Origin: Piscinibacter caeni
Lineage (GTDB): Bacteria > Pseudomonadota > Gammaproteobacteria > Burkholderiales > Burkholderiaceae_C
Direction: 5' to 3'
Length of the DNA stretch: 64,000 bases
NCBI GenBank assembly: GCA_003265685.1
Contig: KZ836102.1
Location: 79,411-143,410, forward strand
Notes under the pieces: generated by a model
Databases searched by the model: none
Seen by the model: only the letters and a program-made list of their open reading frames with translations
What the model was told of the DNA's origin: nothing
Program-made: the position numbers and the translations under genes
Shown here: in pieces, positions 15,001 to 23,861 of the stretch
How the letters are laid out: every line of letters starts with the position of its first letter
Position numbering within the stretch: position 1 is the stretch's first letter

Positions 15001-17181
15001 ATGCGCAGACCACGCCACAACCCACCCGCCGCTCAACACGGCGGATCACCCGCGACCACCCCAACCCGCCAAAGCATGCAGGCCGCAGAGCTCAGCACCG
15101 ACATACGCAACGAGAACCAGAGCCCGGGCGGCTTCACCGTACCCAAGCCGCCGCAGTACCCGGCGCCTCGCTGGGTACCCAAGGGCGAGGTCATCCGTGC
15201 GGGCGGGCTGGAGATCGGCGGGATGGTCTACTTTGGCACCCCGCCGGCCGGCGGCTCGGGCGCGGAACTGTCGCTGATCGACCCGACGCTGCAGGTGGCT
15301 GCCGTCGGGGACTTCTTCAGGGTCTCGCTCGCGCTACGCGCCAGCTACAAGGCGCTGACGCCTGCGGAGCGCCGCGGCTACCTCGCCTGGCTCGCTCAGG
15401 GTCGCAATCACCCGGACGTCGACGCCCGGTTGGTGTTCCTCTACTTCTACGGCCTCGAACGAAGGCTCACCGTCGACGTCCACGAGGGCAAGTGCTCGCC
15501 GGCGGAGATTCCTGCGCTGCTTGAAGAACTGGATCGGCTTCGAGCCGTCTACGGCGCGCGCGAACAGGCGCTGGCAACCGCGGTGGAGAGCCTGAGCTAC
15601 TGGGTGCAGAACACCGGCTGCCCGCCAGCTCTGTACGCGCAGAAGGATCCGGCGTTTCGCAAGGCCCACGGGCTGCGCGCCTACACCCAGATCGCCGTGG
15701 GCCAGGCAGCGGCGGCCGGCGTGCCGCTGTCGGCGAGCTTGGCCAGAACATGGTCCATCGAAGCCGGCAGTTCCTACCTGCGTGCCGACGTACGCCTGCA
15801 CCGCAACGAGTTCTACGGCCTCTTCGAAGACCTGTACGCCGGCGTGCACGGCGCCGGCGTGGTTCTGCCGCGGACAGGCAAGCCGATCAAGCTCCACTAC
15901 AGCCCCCGCTCGATCGGGCTGATGGAGCACCCTGCCCTGGCGCGCGAACTGCCCGGAACCATCGACCCGACCGACTTCAAGGACCACCTCGCCAAGGTCA
16001 AGGCGATCTTCGACGCGGCATCGGCCGAGGTGGAGCGGTACGCGAAACTGGTCGTTCGATCGCCTCACCTGCTTGGCACGCTGGACTACCTCCAGCAGCT
16101 GCCCACCAGGCTGTGGCCGCAGAAGACCAAGGACGCCATGCGCGCCCTGATCCAGCATGCCGCCGAGGGCCTGCGCCCATTCCAGGCATCGGCGCTCGTG
16201 CAATCGATCGACCCCGAAGCCAGATACTCGAAAGCGGCCGCGGCTGGTGCCCAAGCACTGCTGGAGGGTGTCGGCCTGAGCACCTACCCTCCCCTCCTGA
16301 TTGGTGGCACCCGAGCCATCAAGGCCGACGCCAGCGTGGTGCTCGTGCCCTCGCAGCTGCTGAAGGGCGACTGCGCCGAGGCGGCGGCGGTGGAGCGCGC
16401 GCGCATCGCGCTGGCTTCGGCGGTCACCGTGCTGACAGCCGACAAGGCCATCGAGGCGCACCAGGCGCAGTGGCTGGAGGCGAGCCTGGAGGGCTGGCAC
16501 GAAGAGCCGCTTCGCGCGAGCATCCAGCTTCGCGCAGCACTGCGGATCGCCATCGCGGACCCGCAGGGGCTCGCAGCAATCAAGAAGGATGCCCAGCCCC
16601 TGGACGAAGACCAGCGGCGCGCCGTCGGCGACTTTGCGGTGCGCGCAGTGGCGTGCACAGGAGAACCTAGCCCGGCACAGGTGAAGCTGCTGACGAAGCT
16701 GCTCACGACCCTGGGGCTGGATGGCAAGACAGTGCCGGCGCAGCTGCATGCAGCGGCCGCCGGCGGCGCTCCGCGCAAGGCTGATGCACCGCTGGCCCTG
16801 GACGCGGCTCGCATCGCCGCGCTGCACTCGGATACCGCGCGCGTGGCCGCGATGCTGTCCAGCATCTTCGTCGACGACGAGCGCGAGGAGGATCCCCCGC
16901 AAGCCGTCGCGACTCCGCAAGCCGCGGCAGCAGGGGACACACCGCCTGCCGAGACCCTGCTGGGCCTCGATGCCGCACACAGCGCCCTGGCCGCACAGCT
17001 GATGGAGCGCAGCTCCTGGAGCGCCGCCGAAATCGCCGCTGCCGCCGCCGCGCTGGACCTCATGCCGGCCGGCGCGATCGAGCGCATCAACGAAGCCTGC
17101 TTCGATACACACGACTTCCCGTTCACCGAGGGCGATGACCCGGTGGAGATCAACCCCGAGATCCTGGAGATCCTTCGATGA
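15001..17181 (+). CDS. TerB_N / TerB_C domain protein
   Basis: 726 residues if ATG 15001 is used; ATG 15076 is an alternative, neither with a Shine-Dalgarno. After a disordered N-terminus, the region from about residue 60 (APRWVPKGEVIRAGGLEIGGMVYFG ... YLAWLAQGR ... LVFLYFYGLERR, split here for brevity) matches TerB_N. The C-terminal segment ending in IERINEACFDTHDFPFTEGD ... EINPEILEIL matches TerB_C. TerB-type domains occur in tellurite-resistance and phage-defence gene sets, often beside a BrxD-like ATPase and a helicase, as here. Likely scaffold or sensor of a three-protein complex. Its stop overlaps the next start by ATGA. Confidence 0.8.
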   Translation: MRRPRHNPPAAQHGGSPATTPTRQSMQAAELSTDIRNENQSPGGFTVPKPPQYPAPRWVPKGEVIRAGGLEIGGMVYFGTPPAGGSGAELSLIDPTLQVAAVGDFFRVSLALRASYKALTPAERRGYLAWLAQGRNHPDVDARLVFLYFYGLERRLTVDVHEGKCSPAEIPALLEELDRLRAVYGAREQALATAVESLSYWVQNTGCPPALYAQKDPAFRKAHGLRAYTQIAVGQAAAAGVPLSASLARTWSIEAGSSYLRADVRLHRNEFYGLFEDLYAGVHGAGVVLPRTGKPIKLHYSPRSIGLMEHPALARELPGTIDPTDFKDHLAKVKAIFDAASAEVERYAKLVVRSPHLLGTLDYLQQLPTRLWPQKTKDAMRALIQHAAEGLRPFQASALVQSIDPEARYSKAAAAGAQALLEGVGLSTYPPLLIGGTRAIKADASVVLVPSQLLKGDCAEAAAVERARIALASAVTVLTADKAIEAHQAQWLEASLEGWHEEPLRASIQLRAALRIAIADPQGLAAIKKDAQPLDEDQRRAVGDFAVRAVACTGEPSPAQVKLLTKLLTTLGLDGKTVPAQLHAAAAGGAPRKADAPLALDAARIAALHSDTARVAAMLSSIFVDDEREEDPPQAVATPQAAAAGDTPPAETLLGLDAAHSALAAQLMERSSWSAAEIAAAAAALDLMPAGAIERINEACFDTHDFPFTEGDDPVEINPEILEILR

Positions 17182-18515
17182 CAACCATCCGCACCAAGGA
17201 CCGCGACGCGGTCATCCAATCGCTGCGCGCCGGCGTCGTGCCGCGCGCCGGCCAGCACCTGATCCAGGTCGGCCGTGCTCGCGAGGTCGAGACGCTCGTG
17301 CACGACATCGAGCGCATCGCCAACGGCGGCTCGGCCTTCCGCATCGTCCTGGGCGAATACGGCGCCGGCAAGAGCTTCTTCCTGGGGCTGGTTCGCTCCG
17401 TCGCGCTGGAGAAGAAGCTGGTCGTGGCCTCGGCCGACCTGAACCCGGATCGCCGGCTGCACGCCAGCGGCGGCCAGGCGCGATCGCTCTACGCCGAACT
17501 GATGCGCAACCTGTCGACGCGCTCGCGGCCCGACGGCGGCGCGATGGGCGCCATCGTCGAGAAGTTCATCGCCACGGCGAAAGAAGAGGCCAAAGGCGGC
17601 GGCGTCACCACCGAGGCGGTCATCCGTCAGCGGCTCGAACAGCTGACCGAGATGGTCAACGGCTTCGACTTCGCCGACGTGATCGCCGCCTACTGCCGCG
17701 GCCACGAAGAAGGCAATGAGCAGCTCAAGGCCGACGCCATCCGCTGGCTGCGCGGCGAGTTCACGACCCGCACCGACGCGCGCAGCGCGCTGGGCGTGCG
17801 CACCATCGTCGACGACGCCTCGGTGTATGACCAGCTGAAGCTGTTCGCGCGCTTCGTGCGCCTGGCCGGATTCGCCGGCTTGATGATCTGCCTGGACGAG
17901 ATGGTCAACCTGTACAAGCTGGCCAACAAGCAGGCGCGCGACGCGAACTACGAGCAGCTGCTGCGCATCCTCAACGACTCGCTGCAAGGCAGCGCGGTCG
18001 GCCTGGGCTTCGTCCTGGGCGGCACGCCGGAGTTCCTGATGGACACGCGGCGCGGCCTTTACAGCTACCAGGCGCTGCAGAGCCGCTTGGTCCAGAACAG
18101 CTACGCCGCCGGCGGCCTGGTGGACTTCAGCGGCCCTGTCGTTCGCCTTGCGGCGCTCACCCCAGAGGACTTCTACGTCCTCTTGCAGAAGATCAGCCAC
18201 GTGCACGCCCTCGGCGAAGCCGAGAAGCGCCTCATCCCGGATGCGGGCATCAAGGCGTTCATGGAGCACTGCGCCAAGCGCGTCGGCGACGCCTACTTCC
18301 GCACGCCGCGCACCACGATCACCTCCTTCATCAACCTGCTGGCCGTGCTCGAGCAGAACCCGGGCGCGCGCTGGGAGGATCTGGTCGGTGCCGTCGACGT
18401 CCGCGCTGACGACGGGGCACGCACCGAGCAGGAGGTGGAGCCGGACAGCGGCGACGCGCCCGCGGTGGCTTCGGCGGCCGTCGAAGACGACGAGCTGGCC
18501 ACGTTCAAGGTCTGA
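17178..18515 (+). CDS. BrxD-like (DUF2791) P-loop ATPase
   Basis: 445 residues. Walker A GEYGAGKS (59-66) and Walker B LMICLDEM (about 233-240), followed by a winged C-terminal part and an acidic Ala-rich tail. Matches BREX-associated ATP-binding proteins of the BrxD/DUF2791 group: GEYGAGKSFFL and RLVQNSYAAGG are typical. Translation is coupled to the TerB-like protein through ATGA. The BREX core genes (pglX methylase, pglZ, brxC) are absent, so this is a separate trio. Probably couples ATP hydrolysis to DNA handling by the downstream helicase. Confidence 0.85.
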   Translation: MTTIRTKDRDAVIQSLRAGVVPRAGQHLIQVGRAREVETLVHDIERIANGGSAFRIVLGEYGAGKSFFLGLVRSVALEKKLVVASADLNPDRRLHASGGQARSLYAELMRNLSTRSRPDGGAMGAIVEKFIATAKEEAKGGGVTTEAVIRQRLEQLTEMVNGFDFADVIAAYCRGHEEGNEQLKADAIRWLRGEFTTRTDARSALGVRTIVDDASVYDQLKLFARFVRLAGFAGLMICLDEMVNLYKLANKQARDANYEQLLRILNDSLQGSAVGLGFVLGGTPEFLMDTRRGLYSYQALQSRLVQNSYAAGGLVDFSGPVVRLAALTPEDFYVLLQKISHVHALGEAEKRLIPDAGIKAFMEHCAKRVGDAYFRTPRTTITSFINLLAVLEQNPGARWEDLVGAVDVRADDGARTEQEVEPDSGDAPAVASAAVEDDELATFKV

Positions 18516-18525
18516 GCGCCAGGCC

Positions 18526-20730
18526 GTGAGCGACAGCAAGTCCTTCTTCCTGCTGGACGAGAGGATCCGGCGCTTCATCTGGACGCAGGGCTGGGATCAG
18601 CTGCGCCCGGCACAGGAAGCGGCCATCCCGCTCATCGTCGAGGCTGATCGCGACGTCATCGTGGCCGCGGCGACCGCCGCCGGCAAGACGGAAGCGGCAA
18701 TGCTGCCGGCGCTCACGCACCTGCTGCGCCGGGAGCCCGCTGACGGCCTGGTGGTCTACGTCAGCCCGTTGAAGGCGCTGATCAACGACCAGTTCGGCCG
18801 CCTCGAGGCCCTGTGCGCCGACCTGGACATCCCTGTGTGGCCCTGGCATGGCGACATTGCGTCGAGCCAGAAGACACGGTTCCTGAAGGCGCCGCGCGGC
18901 GTGCTGCTGATCACGCCGGAATCGCTGGAAGCGCTGCTCGTGAACCGTGGCCACGCCATCGCCGGCACGCTGGCGCGCCTAGCCTACGTCGTGATCGACG
19001 AGCTGCACTCCTTCATCGGTTCGGAGCGTGGCAAGCAGCTGCAGTCGCTGATGCACCGCATCGACCTGGCGCTCGGGCGTCGCGTGCCGCGCGTGGGGCT
19101 GTCCGCCACGCTGGGCGACATGAACATGGCTGCCGACTTCCTGCGCCCGGGCTGCGGCCGCGGAGTGGCGATGGTCAACTCCGGCCGCGGCGCCGGTGAG
19201 GTCAAGGTCATCGTCAAGGGCTACGAAGAGCCCTTCGTGCCTCGCGAGGGCGACGCGCGCGGGCCTCGTGAGCCCAGTACGCCGGCCCAGGTGGCGCAGC
19301 ACATGTACGGCGTCTTGCGCGGCGCGAACAACCTGGTGTTCCCGAACAGCCGGCGCGAGGTCGAGCGCTACACGCACCTGCTGAACAGCCTGTGCAAGGC
19401 CGATGGGGTGCCGCCGGAGTTCTGGCCGCACCACGGCAGCCTGTCGAAGGAGATCCGCACGGACACCGAGGCGGCGCTCAAGCGCACCGACGGCGTGGCC
19501 ACGGCCATCTGCACGAACACGCTCGAGCTCGGCATCGACATCGGCCCGGTCAAGAGCGTCGCCCAGGTCGGGCCGCCATCCTCCGTCGCCGGCCTGCGCC
19601 AGCGCCTGGGGCGCTCGGGCCGCCGCAAGGGGGAACCGGCGATCCTGCGCGGCTACTCGATCGAGGACGCAGTCACCGTCGAGTCGGACCTGGACGTGCG
19701 CCTGCGCGTCAGCACGGTGCAGCTGGCCGCGATGGTCGGCCTGGCGCTCGAAGGCTGGTTCGAGCCGCCCGTGACGAACGGCGCGCACCTGTCCACCCTC
19801 GTGCAGCAGCTGATGTCGCTGATCGCGCAGCGGGGCGGGGTCATGGCCGCCGAGGCCTACCGCGACCTGTGCGGACCGCAGGCGCCCTTCTCGGGCGTCG
19901 GCAAGGCCGACTTCGCGGCACTGCTGCGCCACCTGGCCTCCAAGGACCTGATCGTCCAAGAAGAAGCCGGCCTTCTCCTGCATGGTGGCGTCGGCGAGCG
20001 CATCGTCAACCACTACAGCTTCTATGCGGCCTTCGCCGCGGAAGAGGAGTACCGCCTCATCTCGGGCGGCAGACCGCTGGGAACGCTGCCGCTGTCGCAG
20101 GCATTGGTGGCCGGGCAGCGCATCCTCTTCGCCGGCCGGACCTGGCGCGTCGATGAGGTGGCGGAGAAGGAGCGCACGATCTACGTGACGCAGACGAAGG
20201 GCGGCGCACCGCCGCTGTTCACAGGCGAGTCGGGGCGCGTGCACACACGCGTGCGCCAGCGCATGCGCGAGATCCTCCGCGGCGAGGTCGAGCCCGGGTT
20301 CCTGGATCCAACCGCTGCTCGCTTCGTGGCCGAGGCCCGGCGCGCCTACGCCGATCTCCAGCTCGACCAGGTCGTGCTGGTGGATTCGGGCGCGCAGGTG
20401 CGGCTGTTCACGTGGCTGGGCGACGCTGCGAACGAGGCGATCGTCTTCCTGCTGCTCAGCCGTGGCCTCACGGCCACCCTGGCCGGGCCGGGCATCGACA
20501 TCCAGAAAGGTGAAATGTCCGAGCAGGGCATCGCCGCGGTCCTCGCCGACCTGGCCGGCTGCGAGATCCCGCAGCCAGAGCAACTCCTGGCCGGCGCCGC
20601 GAACATCGACCGAGAGAAGTGGGACTGGGCGCTGCCGGACGTGATGCTGCGCCGCTCCTACGCCAGCTTGCGCCTCGACCCCAACGAGGCGAGCGCCTGG
20701 CTGGCCGAACACGCCAAGTCGGCGGCCTGA
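18526..20730 (+). CDS. Lhr/BrxHI-like superfamily 2 DNA helicase
   Basis: 734 residues from a GTG at 18526, 10 nt after the BrxD-like stop. Motifs: Q-region LRPAQEAAIP, Walker A ATAAGKT (49-55), VSPLKALINDQ, TPES, DELH box (158-161), SATLGD, NTLELGIDIG and RQRLGRSGRRKG, i.e. a complete DEAD/DEAH core of the Lhr type with a long C-terminal extension. Expected to be an ATP-driven DNA/RNA translocase. Last gene of the TerB-BrxD-helicase operon; the terminator just after it points the other way, so plus-strand termination is not obvious. Confidence 0.9.
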   Translation: MSDSKSFFLLDERIRRFIWTQGWDQLRPAQEAAIPLIVEADRDVIVAAATAAGKTEAAMLPALTHLLRREPADGLVVYVSPLKALINDQFGRLEALCADLDIPVWPWHGDIASSQKTRFLKAPRGVLLITPESLEALLVNRGHAIAGTLARLAYVVIDELHSFIGSERGKQLQSLMHRIDLALGRRVPRVGLSATLGDMNMAADFLRPGCGRGVAMVNSGRGAGEVKVIVKGYEEPFVPREGDARGPREPSTPAQVAQHMYGVLRGANNLVFPNSRREVERYTHLLNSLCKADGVPPEFWPHHGSLSKEIRTDTEAALKRTDGVATAICTNTLELGIDIGPVKSVAQVGPPSSVAGLRQRLGRSGRRKGEPAILRGYSIEDAVTVESDLDVRLRVSTVQLAAMVGLALEGWFEPPVTNGAHLSTLVQQLMSLIAQRGGVMAAEAYRDLCGPQAPFSGVGKADFAALLRHLASKDLIVQEEAGLLLHGGVGERIVNHYSFYAAFAAEEEYRLISGGRPLGTLPLSQALVAGQRILFAGRTWRVDEVAEKERTIYVTQTKGGAPPLFTGESGRVHTRVRQRMREILRGEVEPGFLDPTAARFVAEARRAYADLQLDQVVLVDSGAQVRLFTWLGDAANEAIVFLLLSRGLTATLAGPGIDIQKGEMSEQGIAAVLADLAGCEIPQPEQLLAGAANIDREKWDWALPDVMLRRSYASLRLDPNEASAWLAEHAKSAA

Positions 20731-20760
20731 AAGAGAAAGCCCCTGTCCGAAGACAGGGGC
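20731..20760 (-). terminator. terminator after the 20769-21469 operon
   Basis: Minus strand stem GCCCCTGTC/GACAGGGGC with TTCG loop and TTTCTCTTTC. Confidence 0.85.
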
Positions 20761-20768
20761 GGAGGGGG

Positions 20769-21119
20769 TTAGGCCGGCTGTGCCGACGGCTCCATGAAGC
20801 CCAGCGCAACAGCGGCGCGTTCGATCTGCTTGCGGACCATCGGGAAGGCCCATTCGCCGTACGCCGCGTTCCGCATGTAGCTCATGCCTTCCGGCCAGCC
20901 CACGATGCGGTAGAAGAACGCCTCGTCGTTGCCGACGCGGGTCTCTGCCGTCAGGCGACGCTCGTAGACGATCGAGGCGAACTCATCGTAGCTGGAGACG
21001 TCGACCAGGCGGCGAGCCAGTTCGAGGTCACGGGCCGACAGGTACTCCGGCGTTTCCCAGGCGGACTTGCGGACCAGCTTCTTCACGCAGAAGAACGGGT
21101 GTTCGGTCTTCTTGGTCAT
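20769..21119 (-). CDS. hypothetical protein, 116 residues
   Basis: ATG 21119, two nucleotides after the stop of the upstream gene, so probably coupled. Contains YLSARDLELARRLVDV and a Tyr/Trp-rich middle (GWPEGMSYMRNAAYGEW). No family recognised. Second gene of a two-gene operon. Confidence 0.65.
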   Translation of the reverse strand: MTKKTEHPFFCVKKLVRKSAWETPEYLSARDLELARRLVDVSSYDEFASIVYERRLTAETRVGNDEAFFYRIVGWPEGMSYMRNAAYGEWAFPMVRKQIERAAVALGFMEPSAQPA

Positions 21120-21121
21120 GG

Positions 21122-21469
21122 TCACTCCAGCCCGCTGGGGATCTGCCGGCCCGTGGCCTGGTGGAGGATCTGGGTCGGAGCGGTCGAGGCACCGCTCAAG
21201 GGGGCGTTCCGGCGGCGGTAGATCTGCAACTGTCCCTTGAGCAGCGCGTCCCAGGCCTCGTCTTCCGCGTCCTTGCTGAGCTTGGTGATCAGGTGGGCGT
21301 CGACGACGCGATACAGCCCGTCGTTCTGAAAGGTCAACTCTCCCAGGCCGACGGCGCTCGCGTAGACGGATGTCCCGGCGAGGTATCCCTCGGCCTTCCA
21401 AGCGCGCCAGACTTCGATTGCGGTTGCGCCCAGAGAGGGCCTGGCCGTGGTGGTGGTGATGGTGTTCAT
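21122..21469 (-). CDS. hypothetical protein, 115 residues
   Basis: ATG 21469 with AAGGAG upstream. Begins with a Thr-rich stretch (MNTITTTTARPSLG), then a helical WRAWKAEGYLAG. No family recognised. First gene of the operon with the 116-residue gene. Confidence 0.65.
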   Translation of the reverse strand: MNTITTTTARPSLGATAIEVWRAWKAEGYLAGTSVYASAVGLGELTFQNDGLYRVVDAHLITKLSKDAEDEAWDALLKGQLQIYRRRNAPLSGASTAPTQILHQATGRQIPSGLE

Positions 21470-21473
21470 GAAA

Positions 21474-21525
21474 CTCCTTGGGTGTGAGGCAGGATTGCCG
21501 TTACAGACCCGAGATGAAGAACAGG
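21474..21525 (-). promoter_or_regulatory. leader cassette of the 20769-21469 operon
   Basis: Minus strand box CCTGTTCTTCATCTCGG and hairpin GGCAATCCTGCC. Confidence 0.6.
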
Positions 21526-21578
21526 TGCGACTAGGCGCAGTGACGTGATCGCATGCGCTCGGCGGCGCCGAGAGCACC

Positions 21579-21616
21579 AAAGAGAAAGACCCCGCCAGCA
21601 TGGCTGGAGGGGTCTT
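21579..21616 (-). terminator. terminator after the outer-membrane protein gene
   Basis: Minus strand stem GACCCCTCCAGC/GCTGGCGGGGTC followed by TTTCTCTTTGG. Confidence 0.85.
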
Positions 21617-21629
21617 CGAGGTTGCAAGC

Positions 21630-22148
21630 TCAGAAGAACTTGAACTTGAATTGCAGCGCGACCGCGCCGTCGACTGCGCCGTCGAGCGAGGGGATGTACG
21701 TCAGGTTGACACCCACGCGCTTGTACTCGGCCGACAGGACAGGCAGGACAGCAGGGAAGAAGCCGCCTTGCATCTGGTCGGGGTAGCCGTTGACGACACC
21801 GACAGCCAGACCAGCCTTCAGCGAGAGCTCGCCGAAGTTGTAGGTCGTGACGTCCGGGGTCCACACGCCTTGGATGTACGTGCTCCGCTTGAAGACGGAG
21901 TTCTTGTACGTGCCGACGGCGAGCGTCCAGTTGCGGTCGATGCCGTACTCGATGCCGATGCCGGTGTTGGTCTCGTTGTAGCCGCCCTTGGGGGCGAACT
22001 GGTCCGAGGTGTGCTTGGAGAAGAAGCCGCTGGTGACCCAGAAGTTGCCACCTTCTTCCTGCTCGACCGGCTCGGCCGCCGAAGCGGAACCCGAGAAGAC
22101 GAGGAAGGCGAAAGCAGCGAGGGCGGCGATGGTGATGCGTTGGAACAT
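21630..22148 (-). CDS. outer-membrane beta-barrel protein
   Basis: 172 residues; ATG 22148 preceded by AGGAG. A clear Sec signal peptide (hydrophobic AALAAFAFLVFSG, cleavage after SASA, about residue 24) is followed by alternating polar/hydrophobic strands (NTGIGIEYGI, TLAVGTYKNSVF, AGLAVGVVNG) and a C-terminal Phe (QFKFKFF), the usual BAM signal. Probably a small 8-stranded barrel at the outer membrane. The family is not recognised with certainty; PagP/PagL-like enzymes are a loose comparison only. A surface change of the host (for example exclusion) is possible. Confidence 0.75.
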   Translation of the reverse strand: MFQRITIAALAAFAFLVFSGSASAAEPVEQEEGGNFWVTSGFFSKHTSDQFAPKGGYNETNTGIGIEYGIDRNWTLAVGTYKNSVFKRSTYIQGVWTPDVTTYNFGELSLKAGLAVGVVNGYPDQMQGGFFPAVLPVLSAEYKRVGVNLTYIPSLDGAVDGAVALQFKFKFF

Positions 22149-22159
22149 GACTGAAAACT

Positions 22160-22305
22160 CCTAGTGGGTTGAAGAGGTGCGCCGGCGGCGCATTTGCTTT
22201 ACGAGAGGTGATGTCGAACACCCAGACGGAAGCCTCTTCTATCCAGTCGCATACCTAACACGTCGCAATACGGCCAGTGTATCTATCGACACTTGTTTAT
22301 GTGTA
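22160..22305 (-). promoter_or_regulatory. promoter region of the outer-membrane protein gene
   Basis: Minus strand: an AT-rich stretch with the near-palindrome AGTGTCGATAGATACACT, then CGTGTTAGGTATGCG (site 22252-22263), then a CATC-type box GGTGTTCGACATCACC (around 22202-22223). Two promoter classes in tandem. Confidence 0.5.
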
Positions 22306-22356
22306 ACGAGAGGCGGGGAGGCTCGGCGTAGCGCGCTGGCGCCGTGAACGAGTGCG

Positions 22357-22393
22357 CAAAGAAAACGCCCCGGCAGATGTCTGCTCGGGGCGT
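22357..22393 (-). terminator. terminator after the 22401-22778 gene
   Basis: Minus strand stem CGCCCCGAGCAG/CTGCCGGGGCG followed by TTTTCTTTG. Confidence 0.85.
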
Positions 22394-22400
22394 GGAGGGG

Positions 22401-22778
22401 TTAGGTCGACTGCTTGGTGCGCAGGGAGCGAACCTCGCGGTAGCCCGCGTTGCGTTCGGCGCCTTCGGCCGAGCTCAGCGCCAGGCGGACACGTTCGGTG
22501 GCACGCGGCGCGTTGGCGGCGGCCAGCAGGTCGCGGGCCTCGCGCAGCTTGGCGATCGCCAGGCTGACCATGTCGCGTTCGGTCGCGGTGCCGGTGCCGT
22601 TCAGGGCGGCCGAGGCGCGTTGCGCCTGCTCCCAGCTGCCGACATCCATGCCGTTGTTGTAGGCCGACTCGGTGTCGTCGTAGTCCTCTTCAGTCGGCGC
22701 CGTCTGCGGCGCCTGGGCGATGATGGTCTTCAGCGCGTTCTCCAGTACGGCGACGCGGCTGGCCAGTGCTTTGCTCAT
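22401..22778 (-). CDS. hypothetical helical protein, 125 residues
   Basis: ATG 22778 with GGAG upstream. N-terminal coiled-coil-like helix (ASRVAVLENALKTIIAQ) and another Ala/Arg-rich helix near the end. No family recognised. Monocistronic. Confidence 0.65.
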   Translation of the reverse strand: MSKALASRVAVLENALKTIIAQAPQTAPTEEDYDDTESAYNNGMDVGSWEQAQRASAALNGTGTATERDMVSLAIAKLREARDLLAAANAPRATERVRLALSSAEGAERNAGYREVRSLRTKQST

Positions 22779-22784
22779 TTGGGT

Positions 22785-22839
22785 TCTCCGGGGTTGAAGG
22801 CGCGGAACTGCGCCTGGTACCCCGGTGATGCGACACGCG
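22785..22839 (-). promoter_or_regulatory. leader cassette of the 22401-22778 gene
   Basis: Minus strand box CGTGTCGCATCACCGG and hairpin GGCGCAGTTCCGCGCC. Confidence 0.55.
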
Positions 22840-22844
22840 CAGGC

Positions 22845-22888
22845 ACAAAAGAGAAGCCCCTCGCTGACCGAAGTCAGGAGGGGCGTGG
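22845..22888 (-). terminator. terminator after the 22899-23285 gene
   Basis: Minus strand stem GCCCCTCCTGAC/GTCAGCGAGGGGC followed by TTCTCTTTTG. Confidence 0.85.
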
Positions 22889-22898
22889 GGGTTGCGTC

Positions 22899-23285
22899 TC
22901 AATGAGACAGAGCCGCTTCGCGGTGCCGGTGTGCCGGCTGCGCGTGCGGGTTGAGTGCCGAGAAGTCCAGGTCCGCCGGACCGTAGAACTCGGCCATCGA
23001 CAGCAGCTCCAGCTGGAAGCTGTCCTCGTTCGAGCAGACGACGAGCTGACGCTCGCAGTCGCTGTAGGTCATGATCTGCATGCCCGCGACGTCGACGAAG
23101 ACGCCGAAGTACCAGGCGTCGTGCAGCGTGCGGTAGACCTGCCAACCACATTGCGTCAGACGGCGCTCGTAGGCGCGCGCACCGCCGCGCACGAAGCCGA
23201 GTTGCGCATCGGCCTCTTCGTTCATCAACACCGTGTTGCCGCGGGCGTTGATGGTTCGCGATTGAACGACTTCTTCGTTCGTCAT
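22899..23285 (-). CDS. hypothetical protein, 128 residues
   Basis: ATG 23285 with GGAG nearby; an upstream in-frame start (23318) lacks one. The middle (WQVYRTLHDAWYFGVFVDVAG) is aromatic; the C-terminus is His-rich (HAQPAHRHREAALSH). No family recognised. Monocistronic. Confidence 0.65.
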   Translation of the reverse strand: MTNEEVVQSRTINARGNTVLMNEEADAQLGFVRGGARAYERRLTQCGWQVYRTLHDAWYFGVFVDVAGMQIMTYSDCERQLVVCSNEDSFQLELLSMAEFYGPADLDFSALNPHAQPAHRHREAALSH

Positions 23286-23291
23286 AGCGTG

Positions 23292-23348
23292 TACTCCGTT
23301 GGGTTGCTCAAGCACCATTGCCCGAGTACCACGGTGACGAAATACACG
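23292..23348 (-). promoter_or_regulatory. leader cassette of the 22899-23285 gene
   Basis: Minus strand box CGTGTATTTCGTCACCGTGG, a weaker match, followed by a GGGCAATGG segment. Confidence 0.4.
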
Positions 23349-23363
23349 CGAACGGAAACAGAA

Positions 23364-23861
23364 TCAGCGATCGCCTTGAGCGTCGTCGGAGGCAGCGTCA
23401 GGCGACGCTTGCTCCAGCGGAAGAACTGCCATCGCGCCAGATCGTGTGGCGGGCGCGCGATAGACGGCAGGCGCGGCCGGCGGTACCGGCGAGGGCGCGT
23501 GTCGATCGACCCGCGAAGCAGCAGGGGCGGCTTCGGTCCTGGCCGCAGCAGGCTCTTGACGCTTCGGAAGGATCTCGCCGAGCTTGGGCGTCGTGACGCC
23601 GATCAGCTTGGACCCTGCGTCCACCGCATCGCCCAGCATGCCCGCGGTGTCCTTGGCCGCCGTCCAGCCCGAGTCGGCCGCCTTGGAGATCGTTCCGGCC
23701 AGCTCGCCAGCAGAGTCGACTGCACGCGTGGCGGCCTGCGCGCCGGGGCGAACGGCCTGGGCAGCGCTGTCGATCGTCAGAGGGCCTGGCTTGTCGTGTG
23801 CCGCTTTCAGCAGCACGCCGCCGGCCAGAACCGCGGCACCGAGGAGAATGAGTCGAATCAC
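23364..23861 (-). CDS. membrane-anchored Ala/Pro-rich protein
   Basis: 165 residues from a GTG at 23861 that overlaps the stop of the NinB-like gene, so translation is coupled. Residues 3-20 (RLILLGAAVLAGGVLL) form one membrane helix without a lipobox. The rest is Ala-rich with weak amphipathic repeats (AATRAVDSAGELAGTISKAA), then a Pro-rich disordered tail. Likely a single-pass protein facing the periplasm or cytoplasm; function unknown. Confidence 0.65.
   Translation of the reverse strand: MIRLILLGAAVLAGGVLLKAAHDKPGPLTIDSAAQAVRPGAQAATRAVDSAGELAGTISKAADSGWTAAKDTAGMLGDAVDAGSKLIGVTTPKLGEILPKRQEPAAARTEAAPAASRVDRHAPSPVPPAAPAVYRAPATRSGAMAVLPLEQASPDAASDDAQGDR

Noticed and set aside
15334-17184. 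616-codon open frame on the minus strand
   Set aside because: Opposite to the TerB-like gene; no motif, no ribosome site, typical GC-rich shadow.
17178-18515. complete BREX system
   Set aside because: Only a BrxD-like ATPase and a BrxHI-like helicase are present; no pglX, pglZ, brxC, brxA or brxB in the window.
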